From: Cocos nucifera | Taxonomy: Eukaryota; Streptophyta; Magnoliopsida; Arecales; Arecaceae | DNA: 64,000 bases | Direction of reading: 5' to 3' | Assembly (NCBI GenBank): GCA_006176705.1 | Contig: QRFJ01005334.1 | Location: 1-64,000 of the forward strand | The notes under the pieces: model-generated | Database searches by the model: none | Told to the model about the DNA's origin: nothing | What the model saw: only the letters and a program-made list of their open reading frames with translations | In this document: positions 1 through 11,130 of the stretch, one piece after another | Position numbering within the stretch: the stretch's first letter is position 1 | Layout of the letters: every line of letters begins with the position of its first letter | Made by a program: the position numbers and the translations under genes

Positions 1-112
1 AAAGGAAAGTGTTTCCATTGCAACAGCGACGGCCATTGGAAGCGGAACTGCCCTACTTACCTGGCCACCCTGAAGAACAAGAAGGAAGGTCCTTCTGGAG
101 GTATGCTCATTA
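1..112 (+). pseudogene. gag: A1 gag C-terminus with intact CCHC zinc knuckle
   Basis: The first codons read a nucleic-acid-binding knuckle of the form CX2CX4HX4C (CFHCNSDGHWKRNC), which in copia Gag packages the element RNA. Of the three family-A zinc knuckles in the window only this one keeps all four metal ligands. The frame runs on to a GGMLII stretch and is then joined by a deletion to the integrase region in another frame, so Gag would read out of frame into a stop at about 142. Confidence in the domain is high from the motif; the N-terminal part of gag is outside the window. Confidence 0.85.
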
Positions 113-1190
113 TTCGAGCAAAACGTGAATGCCAAACGACCTAGGGATAGTCCAAATGACAATATCTATGGCACCTGAGATTAGGTCATATAGCAGAAGA
201 TAGGATCAACAAATTGGAGAAAAATGGGCTATTGAGTTGTTTGACTTTGAGTCATATCCAACTTGTGAATCTGTCTTCAAGGCAAAATGACTAAACTCCC
301 TTTTGTTGGACATGGGGAGAGGGCCACAGATCTCCTTGCCCTAGTACATACTGATGTGTGCGGCCCATTTGATGTGCCGGCTAGAGGCAATTTTGTCTAC
401 TTCATTACCTTTACCGATGATCTGTCTAGGTATGGGTATGTGTATCTTATGAGACACAAGTCTGAAGCTTTTGAAAAGTTCAAAGAATTCAGACATGAAG
501 TAGAAAAACAAACTGAAAAACCCATTAAGGTTCTTCGATCAGATCGAGGAGGTGAATACCTTAGGAAATTCCTAGACTATCTCAAGGAAATGGCATAGTC
601 TCTCAATGGACTCCACCAGGAACACCTCAACTCAATGGGGTTTCAGAATGGAGAAATCGGACTCTATTGGATATGGTTCGATCCATGATGAGCTTCACAG
701 ACCTCCCTGATTTCTTTGGGGACACTCATTGTTAACTTCAATCTATTACTGAATAGGGTTTCCTCTAAAACCGTTCCTACCACACCGTATGAGATATGGC
801 ACGGTAAGAAACCAAGTCTGAGTCATCTCAGAATTTGGGGTTGTCCGGCTCATGTCAAAAGACAACAAGCGGACAAGTTAGAGTTTAGGTCCTTTAGAGC
901 TCGATTCATAGGATATCCTAAAGAGTCATTAGGATACTATTTCTACATTCCAGAAGACCACAATGTGATTGTGAGTCGACATGCCATCTTTCTTGAAAAA
1001 TAGTTTATTCAAGATAGCGGCATTGGAAAACAGATCAAGCTTGATGAGAAAGTCTCACAAGTGGAACGAGCTAAGGACCAAGTGGAACCAAATCAGGTTG
1101 AGCCAATAAGAACACTACCTCCTCCACCTCGTAGATCGGAAAGAGTTTTCCCATCCCCCTGAAAGATACTTAGGTATTATTTCAGAGGAT
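112..1190 (+). pseudogene. int: A1 integrase (GAG-pre-integrase plus DDE core), frameshifted
   Basis: Integrase inserts the cDNA into host DNA. The GAG-pre-integrase segment (LRLGHIAEDRINKLEKNGLL) is at about 174-235. The catalytic core follows: a first Asp in HTDVCGPF (about 350), a second in RSDRGGEY (about 537-560), and a Glu in the segment after NGVSEWRNRTLLDM (about 635-675). The DNA-binding end (WGCPAHVKR, then FIGYPKESLGYYFY) runs to about 1003, where the frame stops. At least three breaks are visible: near 235, near 590 (one base lost, giving a stop), and near 715. The protease that normally precedes this domain is missing. Confidence 0.9.
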
Positions 1191-1199
1191 GTAGAGGAA

Positions 1200-2592
1200 A
1201 TGTTCCTCGTAGGTAATGGTGCTCATGGAGATGATCCCAAAACCTACAACGAGGCGATATCAGATATCGACTCCGAGAAATGGCTAGAGGCAATGAAGTC
1301 AGAGATCGACTCGATGCACTCAAACCAAGTCTGGACCTTGGTAGATCCACCAGAAGGTATAGTACCTATTGGGTGTAAATGGATCTTCAAGAGAAAGATT
1401 GGTGCAGATGGAAATGTGGAGACATTCAAGGCTAGACTGGTGGCAAAAGGTTATAGTCAACGTGAAGGCATTGACTATCAGGATACCTTTTCCCCAGTAG
1501 CTATGCTAAAATCCATCCGCACATTGCTTGCTGTTGCAGCCTATTTCGATTATGAAATATGGCAAATGGACGTGAAAACGGCATTCCTAAATGGAATATC
1601 TTGAGGAAGATATCTATATGGAACAGCCGCTAGGTTTCACATCCAGTGATACTGATCACAAGGTTTGCAAGCTGCAAAGGTCCATATATGGACTTAAGCA
1701 AGCATCTCGGAGCTGGAACACTCATTTCAATGATGTGATCAAAAAGTTTGGTTTCATCAAAAATGAAGAGGAACCATGTGTTTTCAAAAGGGTCAGTGGG
1801 AGCGCTGTTGTCTTCCTCGTATTGTACGTGGATGACATCCTCCTTATTGGGAATGATATTCCCATGTTGACATCAGTCAAGATGTGGTTGTCCAAGGAAT
1901 TCTCCATGAAAGACCTAGGTGAAGCATCCTTTATTCTAGGAATTAAGGTCTATAGGGATAGACCGAATAGGATGCTAGGACTTTCACAGAAGATGTACAT
2001 AGAGGAAGTACTAAAGAGGTTTAGTATGGAAAACTCTAAGAGGGGATTAATACCCTTCAGACATGGTATTCATCTTTCCAAGAAGATGTGCCCCAGCACA
2101 CCTGAGGAAATAGAATGCATGAGCAAGATCCCTTATGCTTCTGCAATAGGGAGCCTCATGTATGCCATGCTATGTACACGACCTGATATAGCCCATGCTG
2201 TGAGTGTCACAAGCAGATATCAGTCAAATCCAGGTGAAGAACACTGGACTTCTGTGAAATGTATCCTTAAGTACTTGAGAAGAACTAAGGATATGATGCT
2301 GGTCTTTGGTAACGGAGAACTCCAAGTCCAGGGATACACAGACTCGATTTATGTCTGATATAGATGATCGAAAGTCGACATCTGGCAGACTGTTTGTGTG
2401 CAATGGTGGTATCAGCTGGAAGAGTTCCAAGCAAACGGTGATACCACCCCATCCACGATTACCTCGAAAAGGGTTACGAGAGTCAACTCCACAGATAATG
2501 TGGCAGACCCACTTACAAAGCCGTTGGGCCAGCAGAAGTTCGAAGCCCACCTTGAGAAGATGGGACTTAGACTTGTAGCCAATTGGCTTTAG
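1200..2592 (+). pseudogene. rt: A1 reverse transcriptase and deleted RNase H
   Basis: Typical copia reverse transcriptase: it starts with the NQVWTLVDPPEG segment, continues through GCKWIFKRK, the MDVKTAFLNG motif, SIYGLKQASRSW and the catalytic YVDD box at 1824-1835. Compared with A2 an extra A near 1594 splits the frame, and one or two bases are lost near 2344 in the TDS motif that begins RNase H. The RNase H part has lost about 197 bp relative to A2 (24460-24656), which removes the acidic catalytic residues; the deletion lies between two GATA tetranucleotides. The terminal residues before the stop at 2590-2592 are VANWL. Not functional. Confidence 0.92.
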
Positions 2593-2606
2593 GACAAGTG
2601 GGAGAT
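2591..2606 (+). other. A1 polypurine tract
   Basis: A purine-rich stretch (AGGACAAGTGGGAGAT) lies directly before the LTR start TGTTAG. It primes plus-strand synthesis in copia elements. Its position between the last RT/RNase H codon and the LTR supports the call. Confidence 0.8.
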
Positions 2607-4869
2607 TGTTAGATATATGTGCCCTAGAAGCCAGAATTGGCTGACACTTGTAATACACTTCTAGGGGCAAAATTGTAATTTTGACTATAATCAATAAAAT
2701 GGGTTATTTTCTATCACATATGTGTATTTAGTGTCTGTGATACATCCTTTGAGTTAATGGTAATGATAACTTCATATTTTCAAGAGTTGAAAATTTAAGA
2801 CATGAATAATCATTATTAACTCATAAACAGCTCCCGACCATAGGATCATCACGAGGATGGTGATTGATCCGGAAGGTTGGTGTACGATCGCTTCTCTTTA
2901 GTAGATGAGTCTTGAGTCTACGGTGTGGAGACACCGGAGCGAGAGTATAGGTACTCGTTAGAGAACGAGGGCACTGAGCGTGACCACCTCGAGTAGTCAT
3001 TAGGGAGTCTACCTTCTCGTCAATGACTGACTCGATGCTGCAGTAGTGTGTCTGGTTCTTTGACCTGAGATGCATCGGCAGTTCACCTTGAGGGTGTTAT
3101 AGTTTGACTACACCATTACTCGGTCTCCTAGCCATATGGAACCCTGAGGTGTATGTTGGCTATAGCATGTTCATTGTAGGAACTGGATTGCATCAAGATG
3201 GGATCTATCTACCTCGGTGGTAGAGGAGCAGCCCTATGATAATCATGAGAATCAAGTCCTGAAGCCCATGGCCATGGCAGAGTGAAATAATAGAAAGAGT
3301 TTCTATTTAGGTTTTCACATTGGACTCGAATCGAATGATTATATCATATGACAGAGACTAGGGTTTGACGAGTTTACCTTAACCCTAATCTGATCGGGGC
3401 TCAAGATAGAAGAACTTAATCACACAGGTAGCTGCACCAAGAGGTTCACATTCAGCTCTGATGGGTTGCCACCATATACTGCTAGGTGTCACTGATGGAT
3501 TTTGGGAGCAATTAGAATGATTTAGATGATCGATCATTCTAGCTGTTCGAATCAGAAGAGTTCTGATCCATCGAAAGGAGTTTCGATGATGTCTATGATA
3601 GAGATCATGACATATCCCATTACCATACAGAACTGAACCTAACTGGGTCACACAAACAAGGGTTTGAATCTGGTGATCATCAATTGAACTGATCTAGTTC
3701 AATTGATCTGAATGAGATTCAATTAGGTTCAAGGAAATCGTGCTAGCACTCGATTGAACCTAACGTTCTTCTTTTACTATCACAAATAAGTTGTCCTGAC
3801 TGAGCCAAAGGAGTTTGTGCTCAATCAGAGGCCTTCATATGGTCTGACTGGAGGTTGTCCAAGTCAAAATAGGTTGTCTTATTTGTAAGACATTACCTGC
3901 CATTTTTGGTCACCTGCCATTTCTTGTTCTTTGACTTTGGTCAAAAGTCTACCTTTAACTGGTCAAACGTTGACCATTGACCCTTTGACTTTTGACCACA
4001 TGTCATGCACCTATTGGAGAGCTGGTGGGGGCCTGTCCCCCTGCCAGAACCTGGCAAGGACAAGGGCGCACGCCAAGGGTGGCGTGAGCCCAAGTAGGAG
4101 GCGCCTAGGAGTCCTTGTTGGACAAGGACTCCACCTCCCTTTTGGATTCCAATCAGAGTTCTACTAAGAATCCGGTTTGACTGGTCTTAGGCACCCTCTA
4201 AGGAGGAATCCAGGGGTCTCTATTCCAACCAATCAGATTTAGATCTGATTTCACAAAGGGTTGTGATTGGTTGAGAGGAAGAGGATTTGGATCACAAGAG
4301 GTCTATAAATAAGACCCTACGCCCAACCCTAATTCTAAGTAAATGCAATTAGACACACCCCAAGGCTGCCTCTCCCCTCCTTCTCCATGCCATAATCTCT
4401 TCTCCCCTTGCTCTCCACGTCCAAAAGAGTTTTGGACTTAGGTTGGTGCGATTCAGATCAAGGAAACACGATCAAAAGCAAGAAGGCTGCGCTGCTGCAA
4501 AAGGATGACTGCAGATCTTCAAAAGAGTTTTGAAGATCCTCCAGATCTGATTTTTGGAGGTGTGATAGAGAAGAAGAGGATCTCCAGATCCAACCCGAGT
4601 GGATATCGGTAGAGGCTAGGCGCTTGCGTGGCTTAAGATCCAGAACCTTCCGCTGCAATCAGGATCATCTATAGGGTAATAGGATTACCCAAATCAGGTA
4701 AATTGAATTTGATTTAATTTATCTTATTTTATTTTATTTATTAAAATAATAAGAATCAGATCTGAAACATATCAAGATCTGATTGAGATCAAAAAAATTT
4801 TTTGAAATATATCTCTTGATCTAATCAGATCTGGACGAACCTGGATCGGAAAATCAGGATTTGCCTTCA
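2607..4869 (+). repeat. A1 3' LTR (about 2263 bp)
   Basis: Starts TGTTAGATATATG and ends near CCTTCA. It is collinear with the A2 LTRs (17151-18968 and 24831-27099) and, reversed, with the D LTRs. Its start is fixed by the polypurine tract and its end by alignment with the A2 5' LTR, which stops two bases before a primer-binding site. It holds a GC-rich block at about 4020-4130 not seen in the A2 LTRs, and a TATA box at 4304. Short ORFs here are not genes. Confidence 0.88.
4304..4311 (+). promoter_or_regulatory. TATA box in A1 3' LTR
   Basis: TATAAATA after CAAGAGGTC in the LTR interior. Family member D has the same motif (reversed) at 31725-31732 and 42832-42839, so it is probably the conserved pol II start signal of family A. 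Confidence 0.6.
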
Positions 4870-5980
4870 AAACTATCTTTCGTATGCATGGCACGCAAAC
4901 TGGACCGACCTAGTCTCAGTGAAAATAGAACATAAAAAGCATAGAAAATTAAATTTTCAAGATCTAGAGGACTGAGCGGACCCAGCTATAAACTGAGCCA
5001 ACCCAGTCTAAAACTGAGCTGGCTTAGTGCCTGTAACGGATAGTTTTTAGAACTATAATTTTTTCATCCCACAAGCTTTCTAACGGCTATTTTTTCTTCT
5101 CCAATGGATAGATCACTTTCAGAAGTCTATGTTAGTGACTTGTAATAGTGGAAAAATCTCTAAAATATATAAGAAAATAATTAGAGCATTAAAAAGTAAT
5201 TTTTGAAGACATTATTGTGCATTCTTTGAGAAACCCAAAGAAGTAAGCAGAAAAGAAAAGAGAAGGAGTGATTCTTAGATATTCCTTTATGCTTCTAACA
5301 TCCTCACTTTGAGACAAGCCACGCCATTGCTATAGAAGATCATCTACTACTTCCCTCAAGCATTCAAAAAGAAGAAATCAAGCCAATAAGCCAAACTCCT
5401 AGAATTTCTTCTCTTAAGCTTCAAAAGATTTATTTTTTTTATTTTATTCATTATATTTTTCATATTTATTTCAAGTTTCTTGAGGTGAGAAACTTGGGTT
5501 GGTCCAAGCCTTGAGTTGGATGATTTTAGTGGTTTGATTGATAAGCCAAAGTGAAAATCAATCGGGGTTGATTGTTAGTCCGGAGAAAAATAACTACTTG
5601 TGAGATTTTGGTTGATGATCCAAAGAAAATCAATTGGGTTGATTGTGAGCCTAAAAAATAATCGTGTATGATTTTGGTTGGTAAGCTAGGAAAAATCAAA
5701 AGAATTTGATTGTGAGTCCAAAAAATAATCCGATTGTAATTCTTATTGAGAATTTTAGTTGAATTCCCAAGGGGTATACTTGGAGAGTAGATGTAGGTGT
5801 TGTTTGGCACCGAACCACTATAAAATGATTATGTGCTTTTATTTCATTACTTTTATTCACTACATAATACATAGCTTATTTGATTTGGCACTTAAATAGA
5901 TCAATTTACTCACATCTTAAGTTTAAAATTTGAAATATCCAATTCATCCTTTCCTCTTGGCTAGCCATCCTTAGGCAACA
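4870..5980 (+). repeat. C 5' LTR, right portion
   Basis: Matches 27100-28250 along its whole length (roughly 8-9 percent difference by eye) and ends CCTTAGGCAACA, two bases before a primer-binding site. The left portion lies beyond A1, outside the window. It contains several copies of a CTGAGCC/CTAGTC motif (4895-5035) that recurs in other elements here. The ORF at 5526-5810 is on the wrong strand and has no counterpart in the family; I see no gene. Confidence 0.85.
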
Positions 5981-5982
5981 AG

Positions 5983-6002
5983 TGTTATCAGAGCAGGTGC
6001 TC
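5983..6002 (+). other. C primer-binding site (initiator Met tRNA type)
   Basis: TGTTATCAGAGCAGGTGCTC differs at the third base from the copia consensus TGGTATCAGAGC, which is complementary to the 3' end of initiator methionine tRNA. It follows the LTR end by two bases. Confidence 0.85.
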
Positions 6003-6045
6003 TAATATTAGTTATTGACCTATAGGTCAAAGAGCTAAAGATTTT

Positions 6046-7128
6046 ATGGCTGATCCATTTGGTTCTTTGTTGAGTGAGGGACACTCAACCATTAGACCTC
6101 TTTATTTCAATGGCATAAATTATACATATTGGAATGCTAGAATGAGAATTTTTATTCAATCATAAGATTATAACATGTAGAATGTCATACTCAATGGTCT
6201 TCATACACCCACAATGATTGTCAATGATATATGTGTACCTAAACTAGAAAAAGATTGGAATGAGATAGATAAAAAGCTAGCTCAATTAAATGCTAAAGCT
6301 ATTAATATTCTATATTGTGCATTAGATTACAAAGAATTCAATAGAATATCAACATATTTATTTGTAAAAAAAAATTGGGATAGACTTGAAGTGACCCATG
6401 AGGGTACAAGTCAAGTCAAAGAATCTAAAATAAATATGTTGGTTCATAAGTATGAGTTGTTTAAAATGAAACCTTATGAGACAATATATGTTTACAAGAT
6501 TTACTAAAATTATAAATGAGTTAAAAAGTCTTGGAAATGACTATTCTAACAGTGATCTTTTATGCAAAATTCTTAGATCCTTACCGAAGACTTGGGAAGC
6601 AAAAGTAACCGCAATTCAAGAAGCCAAGGACCTTAGCAAGCTTGCTTTGAAAGAGTTAATTGGATCGCTCATGACATGTCAGCTCAATATGAACCAAAGC
6701 ATGGAGGAAGAAAAGATGAAGAGAACCTTTGCACTCAAGTCATCGGCCATTGAAGAAAGCTTAAGTGACTCTACTGAGGATTCGTAAGATGATGAAGAAA
6801 TGGTGAAAATTACAAGAAGGTTCATGAGATTCATGAGAAAGAAAAAAATTTTGAATCAAGAAAAGGAAAAGAAAAAAAGAATCAACTTAAAAAATATAGA
6901 AAGGACTTACCCGCACCAAAAAAGAGCTCAATGAAATTAAAAAGGAAAGCTATATTGGCCAATTGGAGAAGTAGTGAGAGCTTAAATTCAAAAAAAGAGT
7001 CATCCTCAAGTGAAGAAGAAATAAATATATACTTGATGGCTCAAAATGATGAGGTAAACATTCATAGTTCTTTTGAATTTACATTTGATGAGCTTCAAGA
7101 AGCCTTTTATGATTTAATGAGTGAATAG
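6046..7128 (+). pseudogene. gag: C gag, SIRE-like, broken
   Basis: Starts MADPFGSLLSEG at the first ATG after the primer-binding site, followed by the capsid-like segment with YWNARMRIFIQ. Stops occur at about 6163-6177, a frameshift at about 6486 (reading passes to the frame with MFTRFTKIINELKSLGN), a stop at 6785 and another shift before 6931. The last piece carries FTFDELQEAFYDL, typical of SIRE Gag. The product would form virus-like particles that package element RNA. Non-functional as read. Confidence 0.82.
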
Positions 7129-7547
7129 AAAAAGATAGGGACTAAAAAATAAAGAATTAAAGAAATCAAATCTTCTTTTAGTTAATGAAAAGAATAATCT
7201 TTTAATTGAAAAAAAAAGATATTTTGAAAGAAAATAATGCTTTGGCTAAGAAAAAAGAAGCACTTCTTAAATCTAAAAAATCTTTAGTTGAAGAAAAGAA
7301 TAAACTCTTAATTAAAAAAGAGATTTTCATGAAAGAAAAGAATTCATTTGCTAAAGAAAAAGAAAGTTTTTTAAACTCTAAAAAATCTCTTTTGGAAGAA
7401 AATACAAACTTAAGAAAAGAGATTGAAAGATCGAAGCCTATGCTTAACAAGTTTACAATTGGCTCTCAAAATCTTCAATCTATTTTAATCAATCAAAAAG
7501 CTATTTTTAATAAAGCTAAAATTGGATATAATTCTTTAAGAAAATAG
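7129..7547 (+). pseudogene. C gag coiled-coil segment
   Basis: The frame at 7206-7547 is almost wholly Lys, Glu, Leu and Asn with repeated blocks of the type KKSLVEEKNKLL and KESFLNSKKSLLEEN. This is a long predicted coiled coil, as SIRE/Maximus Gag proteins have after the capsid domain. The internal repetition of about 60 bp shows it grew by duplication. It is out of frame with the upstream gag part because of small indels at about 7135-7215. Confidence 0.7.
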
Positions 7548-7553
7548 AAATTT

Positions 7554-7784
7554 ATGAACAACATGTTTATCAAAGCTTCATCTAAAAATCATTCAATTAT
7601 ATGTTCCAAATGTGATAAAGTAGGCCACAAAATTTTTGAATGTAACACTAAGAGAATTGGCTATACTTTAATTAAACAAATTTGGGTTCCAAAAGGAACC
7701 ATGTGCTCTAACCTCAATGGATCCAAGATGACTTGGGTATCAAGATTAGCAAATGATTTTGCAGGTTCTCCAAGCATCCAATGA
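7554..7784 (+). pseudogene. C gag zinc knuckle and start of pol linker
   Basis: Contains CSKCDKVGHKIFEC, a complete CX2CX4HX4C knuckle, followed by IWVPKGT, a sequence found where SIRE-type Gag passes into Pol. The frame then stops at 7782-7784 and no protease follows. This marks where the pol genes were lost. Confidence 0.75.
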
Positions 7785-8125
7785 AGTGAAAGGAGCAAAT
7801 TTCTATGGATGCTTCAAAAATGAAAGTGGATAGGTGATGATACTTGGTAAAAGCTAAACTTATTTTGACATCACACCACCAATTATTGTTAAATTTTTTT
7901 TGATGATCCATTAACATGTATGTATATTATGATTCCTTAATTTGAATAGTTTTCACGTATTATCAAAAATTTAGTAAATTGATAAATTTTGATGATCTCT
8001 CAAAGCTTGCAATAATCTTATATTTTGATCTTAGTTAATTTGATTGATTATCATACCACCAATTGGATGTAAAATGACTTAATGTTTATCCTATTGATTT
8101 TGATGATGTTATTATAATTTATTAT
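7785..8125 (+). other. C internal non-coding stretch before B
   Basis: AT-rich, stops in all frames, no copia motif seen. It continues after B at 16344. Presumably the 3' untranslated part of C. Confidence 0.5.
8121..8125 (+). other. Target-site duplication of B, left copy (ATTAT)
   Basis: ATTAT directly before the LTR start TGTTGGGG; the identical five bases follow the right LTR at 16339-16343. This proves insertion of B into C. Confidence 0.9.
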
Positions 8126-8927
8126 TGTTGGGGATAAATCCCACTCCCGCCGAAGTCTAGTCTGATGCTTAGCCTAATGCAACCAGTAGTCGCAGAAGAG
8201 CTTCAGCAGATGGACTTTAGCGGAACCCCCAGCGGTCGAGCTTCTTTTAATCCATTCAGCAGACGGAACTACTTAGCAGCCGAACTCCTTCTGATTCCTC
8301 AATCGTCGAGCTTCAGTCAGACTCCTACAAGAGCCAAACTCTCTCCGCGTTGTTACAGCTAGGCGCCTGTGGGAGCTAAATTCCCTCCAACGATCAAGCT
8401 TCTATGGAAGCCAGATTTCCTGCGGACTTCTCCAGCGGCCGGGCTTCTATGGAAGCCAGACTCCCTATGAACTTCTTCAGTGGACGGGCTTCTCAATGGC
8501 CGAACTTTCATGAAAGCCGAACTTCTTATGACGGATTTCTGCAGACGATCCCGCTATGGTTACATGATAATAACGATCGGCATTTATCGAGTCAATAACA
8601 AGCGGCATTTATCAAGTCAATAATGATCGGCATTGATCAGGACAGTTACGATAATCATTAATCAAGGCGGTTACAACAAACTTCCTCTATAAAAAGGACC
8701 CTCCGGATACACTTACGCCAGGTTCTGAAAACCCTTCTCTCCTCCTCTAAACTCTCCACACTGAGCACTCCATTCCTGTTGACTAGAGCTGACTTGATCG
8801 TCGGAGGGTCTTGTCGGAGCCACCCCCTACCAGCTTCGGATGGGACTTTATTTTGCAGGTCTCCGACGGCGACCCCATCTACCTCCACTCCATCAAATTT
8901 TGGTGACTACTAGATTCTGCGTCAATA
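8126..8927 (+). repeat. B 5' LTR (802 bp)
   Basis: Starts TGTTGGGG and ends GCGTCAATA, so the termini are TG...TA instead of TG...CA. Same length as the 3' LTR. Contains a TATA box at 8688. The ORFs within are LTR shadows. Confidence 0.95.
8688..8696 (+). promoter_or_regulatory. TATA box in B 5' LTR
   Basis: TATAAAAAG before GACCCTCCGG; conserved in the 3' LTR at 16099-16107. Likely transcription start of the genomic RNA lies about 25-35 bases downstream. Confidence 0.7.
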
Positions 8928-8929
8928 GA

Positions 8930-8947
8930 TTGGCGCTAGAAGGAGGG
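8930..8947 (+). other. B primer-binding site
   Basis: TTGGCGCTAGAAGGAGGG begins two bases after the LTR, where the primer-binding site of an LTR element must be. I did not match it confidently to a tRNA; it is not the initiator Met type used by the copia elements here. Confidence 0.7.
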
Positions 8948-9055
8948 CCCGGCAAAAATTTCTCTCTTAAAGGAAGCCGGGGTTCCCTTGTTCTTAAAGG
9001 AGTGCTCGGGAAATCTCTCCTCCTCCTCTTTCGAATTCCCTTCCAAAAAGAAAAG

Positions 9056-10592
9056 ATGCCCCCCAGGAGAGCCTCCACCCGACGATCGGCGGCCTCCGCG
9101 GCTCAATTTTGTTCTGGTCCATCCACTCCCGCTCCAGCCTCGATGACCCAGGCTCACTCTATAGCCATGGTAGATGCTGAGCAGTTCAACCTGCTCGTCC
9201 TACAGGTTCGTGATCTCACTGAGGTAGTTCAGGCAGTGCAGGCCATGTACTAGCAGGCCCCAGTACTAGCTTAACCGGCGTGGGATTCTCCAGAGCCATG
9301 TGGTCCAGTCTAGGGGCAATCGATATGGGCTACCCGACCTCCAATCCCCAGAAGAGGAAAGCAATGGAGGGAGAGCCCTTGCTCGAATCGTGGCTCGACC
9401 TAGGGTGAAGCTTTGCACCCATTCAGCAAGAAGATGTTGGAGATCAGAGACCACGAGGATCTCCTGGATCAAAGGCTCTTAGAAATGAGACAACGAATCG
9501 AAGAACTCCATCACACTCCCTCCTCATGCGGTAATGACATTTGCACTGATCCTCCTTTTTTGCAGAAAATCATGCAAGAATCGATCCTGCCAAACTTCAA
9601 GCTCCCACAATTCGAGAGCTACGATGGAACCACCGATCCGATCGACCACCTGGAAGCCTTCCAGACTATGATATTGCTCCATGGTGTGCCAGATGCTATT
9701 TTGTACTGGGCTTTCCCCTCTACCCTTAAAGGGGCCGCTAGGAAGTGGTACTCGGCACTCAAGCCAAACACCATCTTATCATTTGACCAGATGAGTCAAC
9801 AGTTCATGGCCCACTTTGTCAGTAGTCGACGTCCGCGCCGAGGTTCGGAGTCCTTAATGGCCATCAGGCAAAAGAAGGGGAAATCCATCCGGGCTTACAT
9901 TACCCGATTTAATACTGCTGCACTAGAGGTCTGGGACCTGGACCAGTCAGTCGCCATGGCCGCTCTCAAAGGTGGCCTTCAGAAGAATGACCTACTATTT
10001 TTCCTGAAAAAGAAGTATCCTAGGGACTTTGCCGACATGCTTGGGCCGAAAGATATGCCCGGGCAGAGGAGGCCTTCGAGGCTAAGGACGACGAAGTCGA
10101 CGGCAAGCGGCGAATTGATGGGCCAGGCAGGTCCGTCGAAGAAAGAAAGTGGACTGAAGCTCGACCGCATTCTCGGACTCACCCTAGTCATGGGCGAGCC
10201 CGGACTCCCCCTCAAGCTCGGAAGGGGGGAAGCCTTGATGGAAGGACACGCCGAGGATCCCCTCAACATCAAAGTTCTCCCCGACGATGATGATTTTACA
10301 ACTACACCCCCCTTAACACCCCAAAGATTCAAGTATTGATGGACATCCGGGAGTGACTTCCAAGATCGGAGAGAATGCATTCCCATCCTAGCAAGCATAA
10401 TCCCAACAAGTTCTGCCTTTACCATCGCGACCATGGTCATGACACTGAGGAGTGCATCCAACTCTAGAACGAGATCGAAGAGCTCATCAGGCGAGGTAGA
10501 CTAAGCCAATTTCTTCGAAGACGGCCTGAGGAGAAGAAGATCGGCCAAGAGCATTACCGCCAAGTGGAGAAAACCAGCAAGAAGATCAGCCG
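9056..10592 (+). pseudogene. gag: B gag with retrotransposon gag domain and CCHC-like knuckle
   Basis: Begins MPPRRASTRRSAASAAQ at 9056. The first frame is interrupted by four stops between 9251 and about 9405, each a TAG or TAA where CAG or CAA (Gln) would fit. The Retrotrans_gag capsid domain spans about 9590-9850 (FKLPQFESYDGTTDP, then FPSTLKGAARKWYSAL). A frameshift at about 10040 moves the reading to the frame with RYARAEEAFEAKDDE, and a knuckle CLYHRDHGHDTEEC follows at about 10414-10454. Another shift near 10592 leads into the protease. Gag would form the particle. Confidence 0.9.
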
Positions 10593-11130
10593 CCCCTTGG
10601 CATCATCAATACTATCTTAGGGGGACCTCAGCAAGGGGAGACCAACGAATCCGAAGGATCGGTGAAGAGATGGAGGATCATGGAGCCCATAGCCTTCACC
10701 GAGGAGGACGATCTGGGAATCCAATTTCAACATAATGACATGGTTGTAGTTTCTTTAAATATTGCTGACTATGATGTACGCCGCATTCTGGTAGATAATG
10801 GAAGCTCAGCCGATGTGTTGTTTTACGATGCCTTCTCAAAAATGTCCCTGCCCGACAATCGCTTGGGGTTGATGAATTCTCTGCCAGTAGGATTTGCTGG
10901 CAACGCCGTATTAGTCGAAGGCATAATAACATTGACCGTAGCAGCAGGGCAGCACCCGAAGCTGGCCAAAGCTCAGGTCGACTTTCTAGTCGTAAGGACC
11001 CCATCCGCCTATAATGCGATCCTTGGCCAACTTGGTCTAAATGCACTCCGGGCGGTAGTGTCAACCTATTATTTGAAGATGAAGTTTTCGATGAGTCACG
11101 AGGTCGGAGAAGTCAGAGGAGACCAGGCTC
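10593..11130 (+). pseudogene. pro: B aspartic protease
   Basis: Reads TILGGPQQGETNE and then the aspartic protease core with ILVDNGSSADVLF at about 10780-10820; Tat-type elements commonly have DTGSS or DNGSS here. NAILGQLGLNALRAV at about 11010-11055 is the conserved second half. It would cut the Gag-Pol polyprotein. This domain is itself uninterrupted; the stop at 11487 comes later. There is no separate start, since it is part of a polyprotein. Confidence 0.88.

Larger units (their letters stand above)
1..4869 (+). mobile_element. Copia element A1, BARE/Angela-like, left-truncated by the window
   Basis: This is the 3' part of a Ty1/copia retrotransposon in the order gag zinc knuckle, integrase, reverse transcriptase, RNase H, polypurine tract, 3' LTR. 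The order integrase before reverse transcriptase is diagnostic for copia. The 2.26-kb LTR, and the 1.9-kb untranslated leader seen in its relative A2, suggest the BARE/Angela type; the lineage name is inference. The internal part lacks the protease and part of RNase H compared with A2. The element lies inside the left LTR of element C: the sequence after 4869 matches the sequence after A2. Coding quality is better than in A2 and D, with few stops. Confidence 0.9.

Noticed and set aside
7206..7547. Independent coiled-coil protein gene
   Set aside because: Position between SIRE-like gag and its zinc knuckle explains it as part of Gag.
8840..9055. Longer gag of B starting at 8840
   Set aside because: That start is inside the 5' LTR and crosses the primer-binding site; the ATG at 9056 fits.
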